Of a stretch of 6,427 nucleotides of DNA, positions 1 to 5,635 are shown piece by piece. This stretch comes from Spirochaetales bacterium (lineage in GTDB: Bacteria; Spirochaetota; Spirochaetia; Sphaerochaetales; Sphaerochaetaceae). Each line of letters starts with the position of its first letter. The stretch's first letter is position 1. The stretch lies in contig JALFRH010000070.1 in NCBI GenBank assembly GCA_022785155.1, forward strand, positions 1 to 6,427, read 5' to 3'. Below the pieces are notes generated by a model. That model saw nothing but the letters and a program-made list of their open reading frames with translations. It was not told the DNA's origin and made no database searches. A program made the position numbers and the translations under genes.

Positions 1-328
1 GATTGAGAGTAGCATCGAAAGTCATATCTGAGCAAAATACTCTTTTGCCTTCTAAAGCTCCGTGGCTGATTGCAGGCTTACCGTACAGTTTCTCTCCTGC
101 CAGTTTCATACATAGATGCAGAGCAGCTGTACAAGCAGATAGTCCAACGGCATATTTGACTTCTGCCTTTTCAGCAGCGATCCTTTCAACTTCGTTTATA
201 TTCTTACCAACAGTACTCATCCAGTTGGTTTCATATGCTTCGGTTATGTACTTTAATTCATCACCATGCATGGTTGGACTTGCCAACCATACCTTATGAT
301 CAAATGGTTCAAACTTCCTTTTATACAT
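1..328 (-). CDS. DegT/DnrJ/EryC1/StrS-family sugar aminotransferase, N-terminal part (runs off left edge)
   Basis: PLP-dependent transaminase that would move an amino group, usually from glutamate, to the 4-keto carbon of a nucleotide sugar in the cytoplasm. About 109 codons are visible, roughly the first quarter of a typical 370-400-residue enzyme. The N-terminus carries the family pattern: W-L-A-S-P-T-M-H-G-D-E-L near residues 14-25, then E-T-N-W-M-S-T-V-G-K-N-I-N-E-V-E, then A-V-G-L-S-A-C-T-A-A-L-H-L, where most members have S-G-T-A-A-L-H in the cofactor-phosphate loop, then V-F-C-S-D-M-T-F-D-A-T. The PLP lysine lies beyond the edge. The start at 328 is supported by GGGGAG at 340-335, six bases upstream. 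The gene lies downstream of the PglF/WbpM-type dehydratase on the same strand, so it plausibly aminates that enzyme's 4-keto product as PglE does; the exact sugar is inference. A plus-strand open frame at 3-299 is its antisense shadow. Confidence 0.93.
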   Translation of the reverse strand, partial: MYKRKFEPFDHKVWLASPTMHGDELKYITEAYETNWMSTVGKNINEVERIAAEKAEVKYAVGLSACTAALHLCMKLAGEKLYGKPAISHGALEGKRVFCSDMTFDATLN

Positions 329-377
329 GTCATTCTCCCCGGATTTGTTTTTATATGCTTCTTATTTTGTTGTAACG

Positions 378-406
378 GTTATATGTGAACCCACTCAACC
401 ATACAA
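378..406 (-). promoter_or_regulatory. candidate sigma-70 promoter for the aminotransferase gene
   Basis: On the minus strand, TTGTAT (406-401) is followed by a 17-base spacer and TATAAC (383-378). The -10 box matches consensus at 5 of 6 positions and the -35 at 3 of 6. Transcription would start near 371, giving a leader of about 43 bases before the ATG at 328. This suggests the aminotransferase gene has its own promoter and does not depend only on the operon upstream, from which it is separated by broken genes. Called by eye. Confidence 0.4.
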
Positions 407-575
407 TTAGTATATCACTCTTTCCGTTTCTTCCACCCTTAGGGAAATAGGATCAAGCTATGTTATGCAAGGTACAGATGGGTAGTTTTTGGTTGTTAAT
501 AATTATGAACTAATGAAAATACGAACAATGCGTGTTTTAATATAGCACAACAAGTGCAAAAGTTATACACAGAAG

Positions 576-845
576 CTAGCCTAGGCACTTCAAGGTGGTA
601 TCAAAGGAGAGCCCCCAAAACTCTGCAACTTCCGTGTACCTCTTCTTCCTGTTATGAATTGTGACTGTCTTACCGTTGTCCGTAAGTTTGAGGAACTTCA
701 TGAAGGAGACCAGCTCCTTCCTTGTCATCTTCAGCTTCTTCGCATCCTTCAGGATATTTGAATCTATCCTCCCCGCAAGGAGCATGACGAAATCTACACC
801 CTGGGCAAGGGCCCAGTCGTCTATTGTTGGAGACCATCTATTCTA
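576..845 (-). pseudogene. truncated gene remnant of unknown family (5' end missing)
   Basis: A minus-strand frame of about 89 codons is open from just after a TAG at about 845 to the stop at 576-578. Its translation looks protein-like (W-S-P-T-I-D-D-W-A-L-A-Q-G-V-D-F, then a lysine-rich helical part, then T-V-T-I-H-N-R-K-K-R-Y-T-E-V-A-E-F-W-G). The first ATG (785) has no Shine-Dalgarno sequence, and the reading-frame similarity in character continues upstream of it to the TAG, so this looks like the 3' end of a larger gene whose 5' part is gone. I do not recognise the family. Alternative: a genuine 69-residue protein starting at 785. It sits between the aminotransferase start and another broken frame of opposite orientation. 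Confidence 0.4.
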
Positions 846-846
846 A

Positions 847-1035
847 CCCACCATCGATGTAGATAACGCTTCTTCTGTCTCTTATTCCCTAGATAGAATT
901 ACCTTTGAACCCTATAACCAGCCCATTACAGCTGACGGTCCAGTTGATTTGACACTGGAGGTGGCTGGTGACACTGGTTCAAATCTCTCCTTATCGTCTG
1001 GAGTCACATGCTCCTTTGAGAGAGCAGGAAACTAA
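847..1035 (+). pseudogene. 3' remnant of a surface or secreted protein gene, no start codon
   Basis: Between a TAA at 844-846 and a TAA at 1033-1035 the plus strand has a 62-codon open frame with no ATG or GTG near its beginning. The translation looks like part of an exported beta-rich protein: V-S-Y-S-L-D-R-I-T-F-E-P-Y-N-Q-P-I-T-A-D-G-P, then V-D-L-T-L-E-V-A-G-D-T-G, then S-L-S-S-G-V-T-C-S-F-E-R-A-G-N at the end. The other strand is full of stops here. The gene is cut at its 5' side exactly where the oppositely oriented remnant (576-845) is cut. Its stop overlaps the stop of the VanZ-family gene tail to tail. The homology is unknown and the call as a remnant is inference. Confidence 0.4.
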
Positions 1036-1577
1036 TATAGAACTCTTCTTTCTCTTCTTATCGTTATTATTCTTCTTGCTATCATCACTCCAATATAGGT
1101 ACCAAGAGTATTTCCTATGATGTCATCGAACTCAAAGAGGCCGATACTGAAGATGAACTGATTGATCTCAATTAGTGTTGAGATAAGAAAGCCAATGAGA
1201 ACACATTTCATTGTGTCCAAGCCCCGCTTTCCTATCTCATTTCTTTCTCCATGGGAAGAGAAAAGTAAGAAGCCGAAAGGAATGAAAAGAACGTAATTGA
1301 GAAGAATCTCAGACCACAGGGATGGCCTGATGTATGACCAAAAGGGAATGAACTCAGCTCTCTTGATTACCCTCGTCCTTCCTATTATTGTCATATATAA
1401 AATCAGCAGGAGATATTGGGAGAGAAGAGAGCGAAGAGCTATCTTATCTACCTTCAGCTCTTCCTTATTGAAGAGATATAGAACGATAAAAGAAAGAGAA
1501 AAGGTCAAGATCAAATAGAGCCACCATAGAGAAGGCATAAGATCAAATGCTCGTAATAGTGTCCCTATATAATCCAT
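1032..1577 (-). CDS. VanZ-family membrane protein
   Basis: A 181-residue integral membrane protein. Hydrophobic segments lie near residues 14-36, 50-66, 92-107, 124-143 and 154-170. Family hallmarks are visible: R-x-x-x-x-x-E-F-I-P-F near 69-79, L-N-Y-V-L-F-I-P-F-G-F-L-L at 92-105, then S-T-L-I-E-I-N-Q at 133-140, followed by F-E-F-D-D-I-I-G-N-T-L-G at 148-159, the conserved acidic pair before N-T-L-G. VanZ was named for low-level teicoplanin resistance, but most members occur in polysaccharide or envelope loci and their biochemical role is not settled, so no resistance should be read into it. AAGGAAG lies a few bases before the ATG. The gene follows the sugar dehydratase on the same strand after 62 bases, so the two are probably co-transcribed. 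The stop codon overlaps that of a plus-strand gene remnant. Confidence 0.88.
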   Translation of the reverse strand: MDYIGTLLRAFDLMPSLWWLYLILTFSLSFIVLYLFNKEELKVDKIALRSLLSQYLLLILYMTIIGRTRVIKRAEFIPFWSYIRPSLWSEILLNYVLFIPFGFLLFSSHGERNEIGKRGLDTMKCVLIGFLISTLIEINQFIFSIGLFEFDDIIGNTLGTYIGVMIARRIITIRRERRVLY

Positions 1578-1639
1578 TTCTCTTCCTTTTCCCTTAAGAT
1601 AAGCTTTATCTCCAAAGAAGAGAAATACCCTTACTCACT

Positions 1640-3550
1640 TTAAGCGTTATTGACTTCTTCAGGTCTCTTGAATGTTGGAACAACCTTTCTCAGCGCTTCC
1701 CTTACGCCGTCGTCATCGAGGGAGGCTGTGGCCTCAGAGAGAATGGAGAGCTTATACTCTAGATCCTCCATTGTAATCGGAGACTCCCTGTCGATGAAGA
1801 TAAGGTCGTTTTCTGTCTTATCCAACTCCTTCTTATTTACCAACAACTCTTCATAGAGCTTCTCTCCAGGTCTCAAGCCTGTTTCGATTATATCGATGTT
1901 TCTTGCCCCCATGAGAGATATCATGTTCTCTGCCAGATCCAGTATCTTGACAGGATTTCCCATGTCAAGAACGAAGATCTCTCCGTTCTCTGCCATGGCA
2001 CCAGACTCCAACACCAACTGGCTGGCCTCGGATATGGTCATGAAGTAGCGTATAATGCGCTTATCTGTAATGGTGACAGGGCCTCCTGCTGCTATCTGCC
2101 TCTTGAAGAGTGGAATGACGCTTCCTGCAGAGCCAAGGACGTTGCCGAATCTTGTGGCAGAGCACTTCACCTTTCCTCTGGTGCTATAGGCAAGCATTAT
2201 CATCTCACACATTCTCTTGGTGGCACCCATGACGTTGGTTGGGTTCACAGCCTTGTCTGTAGAGACCATCATAAAGCGTGATACTCCGTACTCTTCACAA
2301 AGCTCAATGATATTCAAGCATCCAAATACGTTATTCTCTACAGCCTCTATGCAGTTATGCTCCATAAGAGGCACATGCTTATGGGCGGCGGCATTGATTA
2401 CGATATCAGGAGAATAGGTCTCGAAGACTCTCCCAAGGCCCTTCTTGTTTGTTATGGAAACAATCTCTACCGAGAGATCCAGTTTGTTTCCATACTTCAT
2501 CTTCAGTTCCTGCTGGATATCATAGGCGGAGTTTTCGTAGATATCCAGAATGATAATCTTCTTAGGTGTCATTCTGGCTATCTGCCTACAAAGCTCGGAG
2601 CCTATGGATCCACCGCCACCTGTAATAAGGACTGTCTTTCCTCTGTAGTAGGCGTTGATCTTCTCATTGATGATGGATTCCTGGCGTCTGAACAAAAGGT
2701 CCTCTATCTCGAACTCCTTCAGCTGTGGCTTCTCGCCCCCTGAGGTCATATGAGGAATATCATAGTTCTTGACTTTGATGCCGGCCTTACTCAGTTTCTC
2801 ATAAATGGCCCTCATCTTATCCTGGGGATAGTTATGTACAGCGAAGAACACTTCCTGTACATTGTAGTCCAGGATAAGATTCTCAGGGATGAAGGTGTTT
2901 TCATCCAGAACTATGCATCCGTTGATATATCGCCCCACCTTCTCTTTATCGCTGTCGATAAAGCATCTGACTTCATAGGGGCTCATATTATCCATTCCTA
3001 TTTCTGCATATAGAGTATTACCTAGGTTTCCAGCTCCAAGGATGGCAACCTTGATTCTTCTTCTCTCCTGGAATCTGGTGACATTGATTCTTCCAAATGT
3101 AGAGAGCAACCAAAGTAGGAATCTACCGAAGGGAGTATCCTTATTGCCACACTTGAAGGCATATCTATATGTCATCCTTATTACCAAGGATCCCAGAAGG
3201 ATCATGGATGACATGGCCACCATTGTCACCACAGATATTCTATCTACAGGAATAATGAATCTACAGAAGAGAAGATAGATGATGAAGGCCACGCCATCGG
3301 AGATCATCATCTTCATATAATTCTGGATTCCACCATATCTCCATATGGTACGATATATATTGAAGGCGAATCTTACGCCTATGATGGCAAAGAGCTCCAC
3401 AACTCCATGAGTTATGAAACTCATGAGATCGAGCTTCGAGCCGCCATAGAACAATAGAAATAGAATCTCTATTCCTATGGTGATTATTGAATCATAAAAC
3501 ACAAGGGCCCATCTTATGCCTGTTCTTTTATTGTTATTCTCTGTGTTCAT
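1640..3550 (-). CDS. membrane-bound UDP-N-acetylglucosamine 4,6-dehydratase-like enzyme (PglF/WbpM/CapD family)
   Basis: A 636-residue protein of the long, membrane-anchored class of NDP-sugar 4,6-dehydratases, which turn UDP-GlcNAc into the 4-keto-6-deoxy sugar used for modified surface glycans. Four N-terminal membrane helices lie within about residues 13-125. A first Rossmann domain follows with G-A-G-N-L-G at 172-177. The catalytic extended short-chain dehydrogenase domain starts near 304 with T-G-G-G-G-S-I-G at 310-317 for NAD. Also visible are N-A-A-A-H-K-H-V-P at 386-394, S-T-D-K-A-V-N-P-T at 430-438, and M441-x3-K445, where Met replaces the usual catalytic Tyr, as in PglF and WbpM. 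Further on are R-F-G-N-V-L-G-S at 467-474 and G-L-R-P-G-E-K-L-Y-E-E at 558-568. Length matches the family (about 590-660). GGGGG at 3559-3555 supports the start. It leads the minus-strand operon with the VanZ-family gene and pairs functionally with the aminotransferase at the left edge. The exact substrate is inferred. Confidence 0.95.
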   Translation of the reverse strand: MNTENNNKRTGIRWALVFYDSIITIGIEILFLLFYGGSKLDLMSFITHGVVELFAIIGVRFAFNIYRTIWRYGGIQNYMKMMISDGVAFIIYLLFCRFIIPVDRISVVTMVAMSSMILLGSLVIRMTYRYAFKCGNKDTPFGRFLLWLLSTFGRINVTRFQERRRIKVAILGAGNLGNTLYAEIGMDNMSPYEVRCFIDSDKEKVGRYINGCIVLDENTFIPENLILDYNVQEVFFAVHNYPQDKMRAIYEKLSKAGIKVKNYDIPHMTSGGEKPQLKEFEIEDLLFRRQESIINEKINAYYRGKTVLITGGGGSIGSELCRQIARMTPKKIIILDIYENSAYDIQQELKMKYGNKLDLSVEIVSITNKKGLGRVFETYSPDIVINAAAHKHVPLMEHNCIEAVENNVFGCLNIIELCEEYGVSRFMMVSTDKAVNPTNVMGATKRMCEMIMLAYSTRGKVKCSATRFGNVLGSAGSVIPLFKRQIAAGGPVTITDKRIIRYFMTISEASQLVLESGAMAENGEIFVLDMGNPVKILDLAENMISLMGARNIDIIETGLRPGEKLYEELLVNKKELDKTENDLIFIDRESPITMEDLEYKLSILSEATASLDDDGVREALRKVVPTFKRPEEVNNA

Positions 3551-3619
3551 TTATCCCCCGATATCATTCGCTTTATTCAGAGATCCGATTATCAATATAT
3601 TTGTTTCTTCTATATATAA

Positions 3620-3685
3620 AACACGTTTTTCCTTCTTTTAGTCTATTTCCCATATAGTCTGAAAAAGAAAGAAGGGAAAAGTGTT
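3620..3685. repeat. inverted repeat 1 (about 18 bp stem)
   Basis: Left arm 3620-3638 pairs with right arm 3668-3685 over about 18 bp, with one bulged base and one G-T wobble; the spacer is about 29 bases. Arms are purine-rich on one side (A-A-A-G-A-A-G-G-G) and pyrimidine-rich on the other. It is not followed by a T tract outside the stem on either strand, so a simple terminator is not obvious. Confidence 0.55.
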
Positions 3686-3785
3686 GCTTTATTCCTCTGG
3701 AGCCGAAGGGATATAGATTGTCAATTTATACCCCTCCTAAACCAGAGTATTCCCGTCTACCATGTACATGAGGTCGGAAGGCCTC

Positions 3786-3843
3786 AGGAATAGAGAGTGA
3801 TAGTTTTCTCCTATAATGTAACCACCATTTACTCTCTATTCCT
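3786..3843. repeat. inverted repeat 2 (13 bp perfect stem)
   Basis: AGGAATAGAGAGT at 3786-3798 is the exact reverse complement of 3831-3843, extendable inward by two more pairs, one of them a wobble. The spacer of about 30 bases contains TATAAT (3812-3817). It could be a hairpin in RNA or a split operator in DNA. Confidence 0.65.
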
Positions 3844-3847
3844 CTTT

Positions 3848-3909
3848 AATGGAAATGACCAAGAAAGAGTCTTTTAAGTTTTTTCTATCTTTTTTTGGTC
3901 ATTTTCATT
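3848..3909. repeat. inverted repeat 3 (20 bp stem) just upstream of the switch operon
   Basis: Positions 3848-3867 pair with 3890-3909 over 20 continuous base pairs including three G-T wobbles, around a core AAATGACCAA / TTGGTCATTT. The loop is 22 bases and T-rich. Transcribed rightward it would form a stable hairpin about 40 bases before the start of the small frame at 3949. No T run follows on the plus strand, so it is more likely a leader structure or a DNA site than a terminator. Confidence 0.6.
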
Positions 3910-3948
3910 GAAAAACCTGTTTTATATAGAAAAGGAGAGTACGTAAGA

Positions 3949-4123
3949 ATGAAGAAAGCAAGGAGGTTACCCCCCCCCCCAGATTGGTTTAGTAAACGAA
4001 ATCTTTTATCTCTATTCCAACCATGAAGACCAGTTGGAAAAGATAATAGATATCTATTCATCAGAGCATGCCCATAGAGCCATGTCGCTCTTTATGGAAA
4101 AAGCCGGTTGGAAGGAGAAGTGA
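3949..4123 (+). CDS. small phase-variable reading frame, out of frame in this copy (57 residues when in frame)
   Basis: ATG at 3949 follows a good Shine-Dalgarno (AAAGGAGAG, 3931-3939) and encodes M-K-K-A-R-R-L and then prolines from an 11-C tract at 3970-3980. With 11 C it stops at 4024-4026 after 25 residues. With 10 C it continues as Q-I-G-L-V-N-E-I-F-Y-L-Y-S-N-H-E-D, then a charged amphipathic stretch (Q-L-E-K-I-I-D-I-Y-S-S-E-H), and ends G-W-K-E-K at TGA 4121-4123, 57 residues in all; 13 C would give 58. The downstream part without the tract has no ATG near its beginning, so it depends on the tract. The next gene starts 3 bases after the TGA, which suggests translational coupling. I do not recognise the protein. 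Alternatives: a sequencing error in the homopolymer, or a decayed gene. Confidence 0.5.
3960..3967 (+). promoter_or_regulatory. internal Shine-Dalgarno-like AAGGAGGT directly before the C tract
   Basis: A perfect anti-16S match lies within the small frame, two bases before the run of C. It has no normal start codon at proper distance; the nearest codon that could serve in the downstream frame is ATT at 3983, 15 bases on. It may pause ribosomes at the tract, or its spacing to a rare start may itself change with tract length. This could also be a coincidence of AGG-AGG arginine codons. Confidence 0.3.
3970..3980 (+). repeat. poly-C tract of 11, candidate slipped-strand phase-variation site
   Basis: Eleven consecutive C in an otherwise AT-rich region, inside the 5' part of the small frame beginning at 3949. 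Lengths of 10 or 13 join the start codon to the downstream frame; 11 and 12 do not. Poly-C/poly-G tracts of this length are classic hypermutable contingency sites in host-associated bacteria. They are also a common place for sequencing error. Confidence 0.7.
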
Positions 4124-4126
4124 TAT

Positions 4127-4558
4127 ATGGATTCTTACACCAATAAGCTTCTCAACACCATCGATTACTACGGCTTCAAGATGTCAAAGGTCAAAAACGT
4201 AGAATTCGTCATGCTCTCGACCCTTGAAAGGGAGTGCAACAACTATGGTTCCTCAATAGACGAATTCTTCCACTACATGGAAAAGAAAGACTTCCTTATT
4301 TCAGAGGAAGAAGCCTTGAATGCCCTACCCCTCCCTTTGATCATGAAGGCAGTGGACTCCATAAGAAGAGAGAAAAACATAAGTAAGCACACCATATCCA
4401 GAACCATGGATATGGATAGGTCCAATTACCAGAAGTTCTATAAGAGCAAGGGCTCTATAAACTTCTCATCCTTCACCCGTATCCTCAATGCCTTGGATGT
4501 GGACCTATTGTCTTTCTTGTCCAGGTGCCGTGATATTAAGTGCGGCCTGATAGAGTGA
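4127..4558 (+). CDS. helix-turn-helix (Cro/C1-type) putative regulator
   Basis: A 143-residue soluble protein. The C-terminal part (about 84-131) follows the lambda-repressor-like pattern: I-S-K-H-T-I-S-R-T-M-D-M-D-R-S-N-Y-Q-K-F for the two DNA-contacting helices, then I-N-F-S-S-F-T-R-I-L-N-A-L-D-V-D-L-L-S-F-L, which matches the usual S-x-x-T-L-x-K-I-x-x-A-L-x-V end. The N-terminal 80 residues are charged and helical and I do not recognise them; they may form a dimerisation or sensing part. The G-K-S-type spacing of the turn is slightly unusual, so DNA binding is inferred. Start chosen at 4127 because AAGGAG at 4112-4117 lies nine bases upstream. It starts right after the stop of the C-tract frame (3949-4123), probably one operon, and ends in a strong terminator. 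It could be an antitoxin-like partner or a repressor of the divergent polysaccharide operon. Confidence 0.8.
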   Translation: MDSYTNKLLNTIDYYGFKMSKVKNVEFVMLSTLERECNNYGSSIDEFFHYMEKKDFLISEEEALNALPLPLIMKAVDSIRREKNISKHTISRTMDMDRSNYQKFYKSKGSINFSSFTRILNALDVDLLSFLSRCRDIKCGLIE

Positions 4559-4563
4559 ATATA

Positions 4564-4596
4564 GAAGGCATCATCCATTTTTCTTCTTATGCCTTC
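4564..4596 (+). repeat. hairpin ahead of the terminator, able to compete with it
   Basis: GAAGGCAT (4564-4571) pairs exactly with ATGCCTTC (4589-4596), loop 17 bases. The right arm (TGCCTTCC, 4590-4597) can also pair exactly with GGAAGGCA (4627-4634), which is part of the terminator stem. The arrangement allows mutually exclusive structures. Confidence 0.45.
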
Positions 4597-4607
4597 CATC
4601 GTTTTTT

Positions 4608-4641
4608 GTGTCTTCCTTCTTTTGAGGGAAGGCACTTTTTT
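4608..4641 (+). terminator. Rho-independent terminator of the regulator operon
   Basis: GTGTCTTCCTTC (4608-4619) pairs with GAGGGAAGGCAC (4624-4635) over 12 bp with two G-U wobbles, a four-T loop, and six T following (4636-4641). It lies 50 bases after the stop of the helix-turn-helix gene. Confidence 0.9.
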
Positions 4642-4730
4642 ATCCATAACTTAAGACATAGCCCTCCGGTTTTGTCGTGACGCATTAAAAACTGACATAT
4701 ATATCAAAAACCAATCCCTATGCCTATATT

Positions 4731-4892
4731 ATGGAGAGTTTAATTCACATACCTCCCCCTACCCCCGGCAGGTGGTTGGTATTGAATATCTATCACCCGA
4801 ATAAGACAGCTCTACAAAAGCGGAGTACAACCTTCAAAACGGGCTATGGAGGTTCAAAAAAGAAACAGGGCAAGCGTATGCCTGACCTGTGA
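4731..4892 (+). CDS. very uncertain small frame, 53 residues
   Basis: Open from ATG 4731 to TGA 4890-4892. The translation has a proline-rich start (I-P-P-P-T-P-G-R-W), a short middle part and a strongly basic end (G-G-S-K-K-K-Q-G-K-R). No ribosome site precedes it; the six bases before the ATG are TATATT, which resembles a -10 box, so expression would need a leaderless transcript. It overlaps another small frame (4846-4950). The family is not recognised and it may be chance. Confidence 0.15.
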   Translation: MESLIHIPPPTPGRWLVLNIYHPNKTALQKRSTTFKTGYGGSKKKQGKRMPDL

Positions 4893-5270
4893 CTTCTATT
4901 ACCTATTAATTAGGGAATACAGACTAATGGTATCTAGACTGGTAAGATAAATATATATGGATGATTTACCACTTAAGGTATTCATCGTTTTTCCCATTAT
5001 TAATATTCCCCCGAATAGTTATTATAAATAACTTATTAAAGTATAATGTACTTCCTTTAGTTTATGCAACCTTTTGATATATAAGGAAACATCGATGTAC
5101 TCATTGGTTTCATCTCTTTTATTCCTTTCATAAGAAACAAATAACACCCATGTTCATAGTAGATTTTACTCCATTGGTGTTTCTTCCCTCCATAGGGCGG
5201 CACTATCCTTTCCTCACCATCCCCCCTTATAGACCACATTCATTCCCTGCAGTCTATACAGAATGAAAAA

Positions 5271-5319
5271 ACCGAAGAAAAAGAAAGAATCTTTTGTCCC
5301 GTTTTTCTTTTTTCCCGGT
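5271..5319. repeat. imperfect inverted repeat, A-rich/T-rich stem
   Basis: ACCG (5271-5274) pairs with CGGT (5316-5319). After a 2x2 mismatch, 5277-5288 pairs with 5302-5313 over 12 bp with two wobbles; the loop is 13 bases. Poly-A and poly-T arms resemble a bidirectional terminator, though no clear gene ends here. Confidence 0.4.
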
Positions 5320-5383
5320 CCCGAAATTAAATGATCAAAGAACCGATTTTCCTTGATAATTCTTTAAATTATATGTATTTAAG

Positions 5384-5413
5384 TTACACTTTCTCTTCTA
5401 TTTATGGTATAAT
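5384..5413 (+). promoter_or_regulatory. candidate extended -10 promoter
   Basis: TGGTATAAT at 5405-5413 is a perfect extended -10 (TG-n-TATAAT). Upstream TTACAC at 5384-5389 is a weak -35, 18 bases away. The transcript would start near 5420, at or just inside the ATG of the frame at 5419, leaving no room for a ribosome site. Confidence 0.5.
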
Positions 5414-5418
5414 TAATT

Positions 5419-5601
5419 ATGAAAAAAACTAGGTCTTATTTCTATTACACAGGGTGGTTATTCTCTCTTATCATAGGTCTCTTTGGACTGGGTAGAGAGA
5501 AGGAAACGGAAAGAAAGAGGAATATAAGAGGAAAGCGAATAGAGAATCTATTCTGGCTCTCTTATAGGGAAAGAAAGAGAAGAGGATGGATAATCCTCTA
5601 A
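5419..5601 (+). CDS. small basic frame of 60 residues, or region of a small RNA
   Basis: The translation begins M-K-K-T-R-S-Y-F-Y-Y-T-G-W-L-F-S-L-I-I-G-L-F-G-L-G, one possible membrane helix (about residues 7-25), followed by a strongly basic tail of arginine, lysine and glutamate. The promoter above ends six bases before the ATG and there is no Shine-Dalgarno, so translation would be leaderless. The purine-rich tail comes from AGAAAG-type low-complexity sequence, which also yields several short hairpins: GAATAG/CTATTC at 5537-5553 and AGAGGAT/ATCCTCT at 5581-5599. A small structured RNA ending at the hairpin at 5609-5635 fits equally well. No family recognised. Confidence 0.25.
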   Translation: MKKTRSYFYYTGWLFSLIIGLFGLGREKETERKRNIRGKRIENLFWLSYRERKRRGWIIL

Positions 5602-5635
5602 AGAGAAAGAGGCAAAGAGTCGACCCCTTTGCCTC
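5600..5635 (-). terminator. terminator hairpin of the lipoprotein gene, possibly used from both sides
   Basis: GAGGCAAAG (5609-5617) and CTTTGCCTC (5627-5635) form a perfect 9 bp stem with a 9-base loop. Read leftward, the stem is followed by TTTCTCTTT, a usable U-rich tail, about 87 bases after the stop of the lipoprotein gene. Read rightward the tail (AATCTATTTAT) is weaker. Confidence 0.55.

Larger units (their letters stand above)
3551..3948. other. 398-base intergenic stretch with three tandem long inverted repeats
   Basis: It separates the divergent minus-strand polysaccharide operon and the plus-strand regulator operon, so it must hold both promoters. I see no coding frame of note. 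It contains three long, nearly perfect inverted repeats (listed separately). A TATAAT lies at 3812-3817 inside the loop of the second repeat, but without a recognisable -35 box at the right distance. A TTGACA on the minus strand at 3724-3719 has no matching -10. No promoter is called with confidence. Confidence 0.7.
4642..5418. other. long stretch without a convincing gene
   Basis: About 780 bases of AT-rich sequence with scattered C runs. Two small overlapping plus frames occur: 4731-4892 (53 codons, beginning M-E-S-L-I-H-I-P-P-P and ending in a lysine-rich tail) and 4846-4950 (34 codons with C-x-x-C). Neither has a Shine-Dalgarno sequence and neither is recognised. A 60-codon minus frame at 5239-5057 has only a weak AGGG before its ATG. 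A hairpin lies at 5271-5319 and a candidate promoter begins at 5384. The stretch may be decayed mobile or gene DNA, but nothing shows this directly. Confidence 0.6.

Noticed and set aside
976..985. GGTTCAAATC, like the T-loop of a tRNA
   Set aside because: The flanking bases do not form a T stem beyond two pairs, and no acceptor stem, anticodon arm or 3' end is visible. It lies within a protein-like frame.
1650..3278. Several plus-strand open frames inside the dehydratase gene (1650-1856, 2217-2417, 2357-2743, 2750-3013, 3042-3278)
   Set aside because: They are antisense to a full-length, motif-complete enzyme and have no recognisable content.
3719..3724. TTGACA on the minus strand as -35 box for the dehydratase operon
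   Set aside because: No -10-like sequence lies 16-18 bases downstream, so no promoter is called.
3620..3909. CRISPR array
   Set aside because: The repeats here are inverted, differ from one another, and have no regular unit or spacer pattern.
5057..5239. 60-codon minus-strand frame
   Set aside because: Only a weak AGGG precedes the ATG, the composition is mixed with no recognisable pattern, and it ends in AT-rich non-coding sequence. Probably chance.
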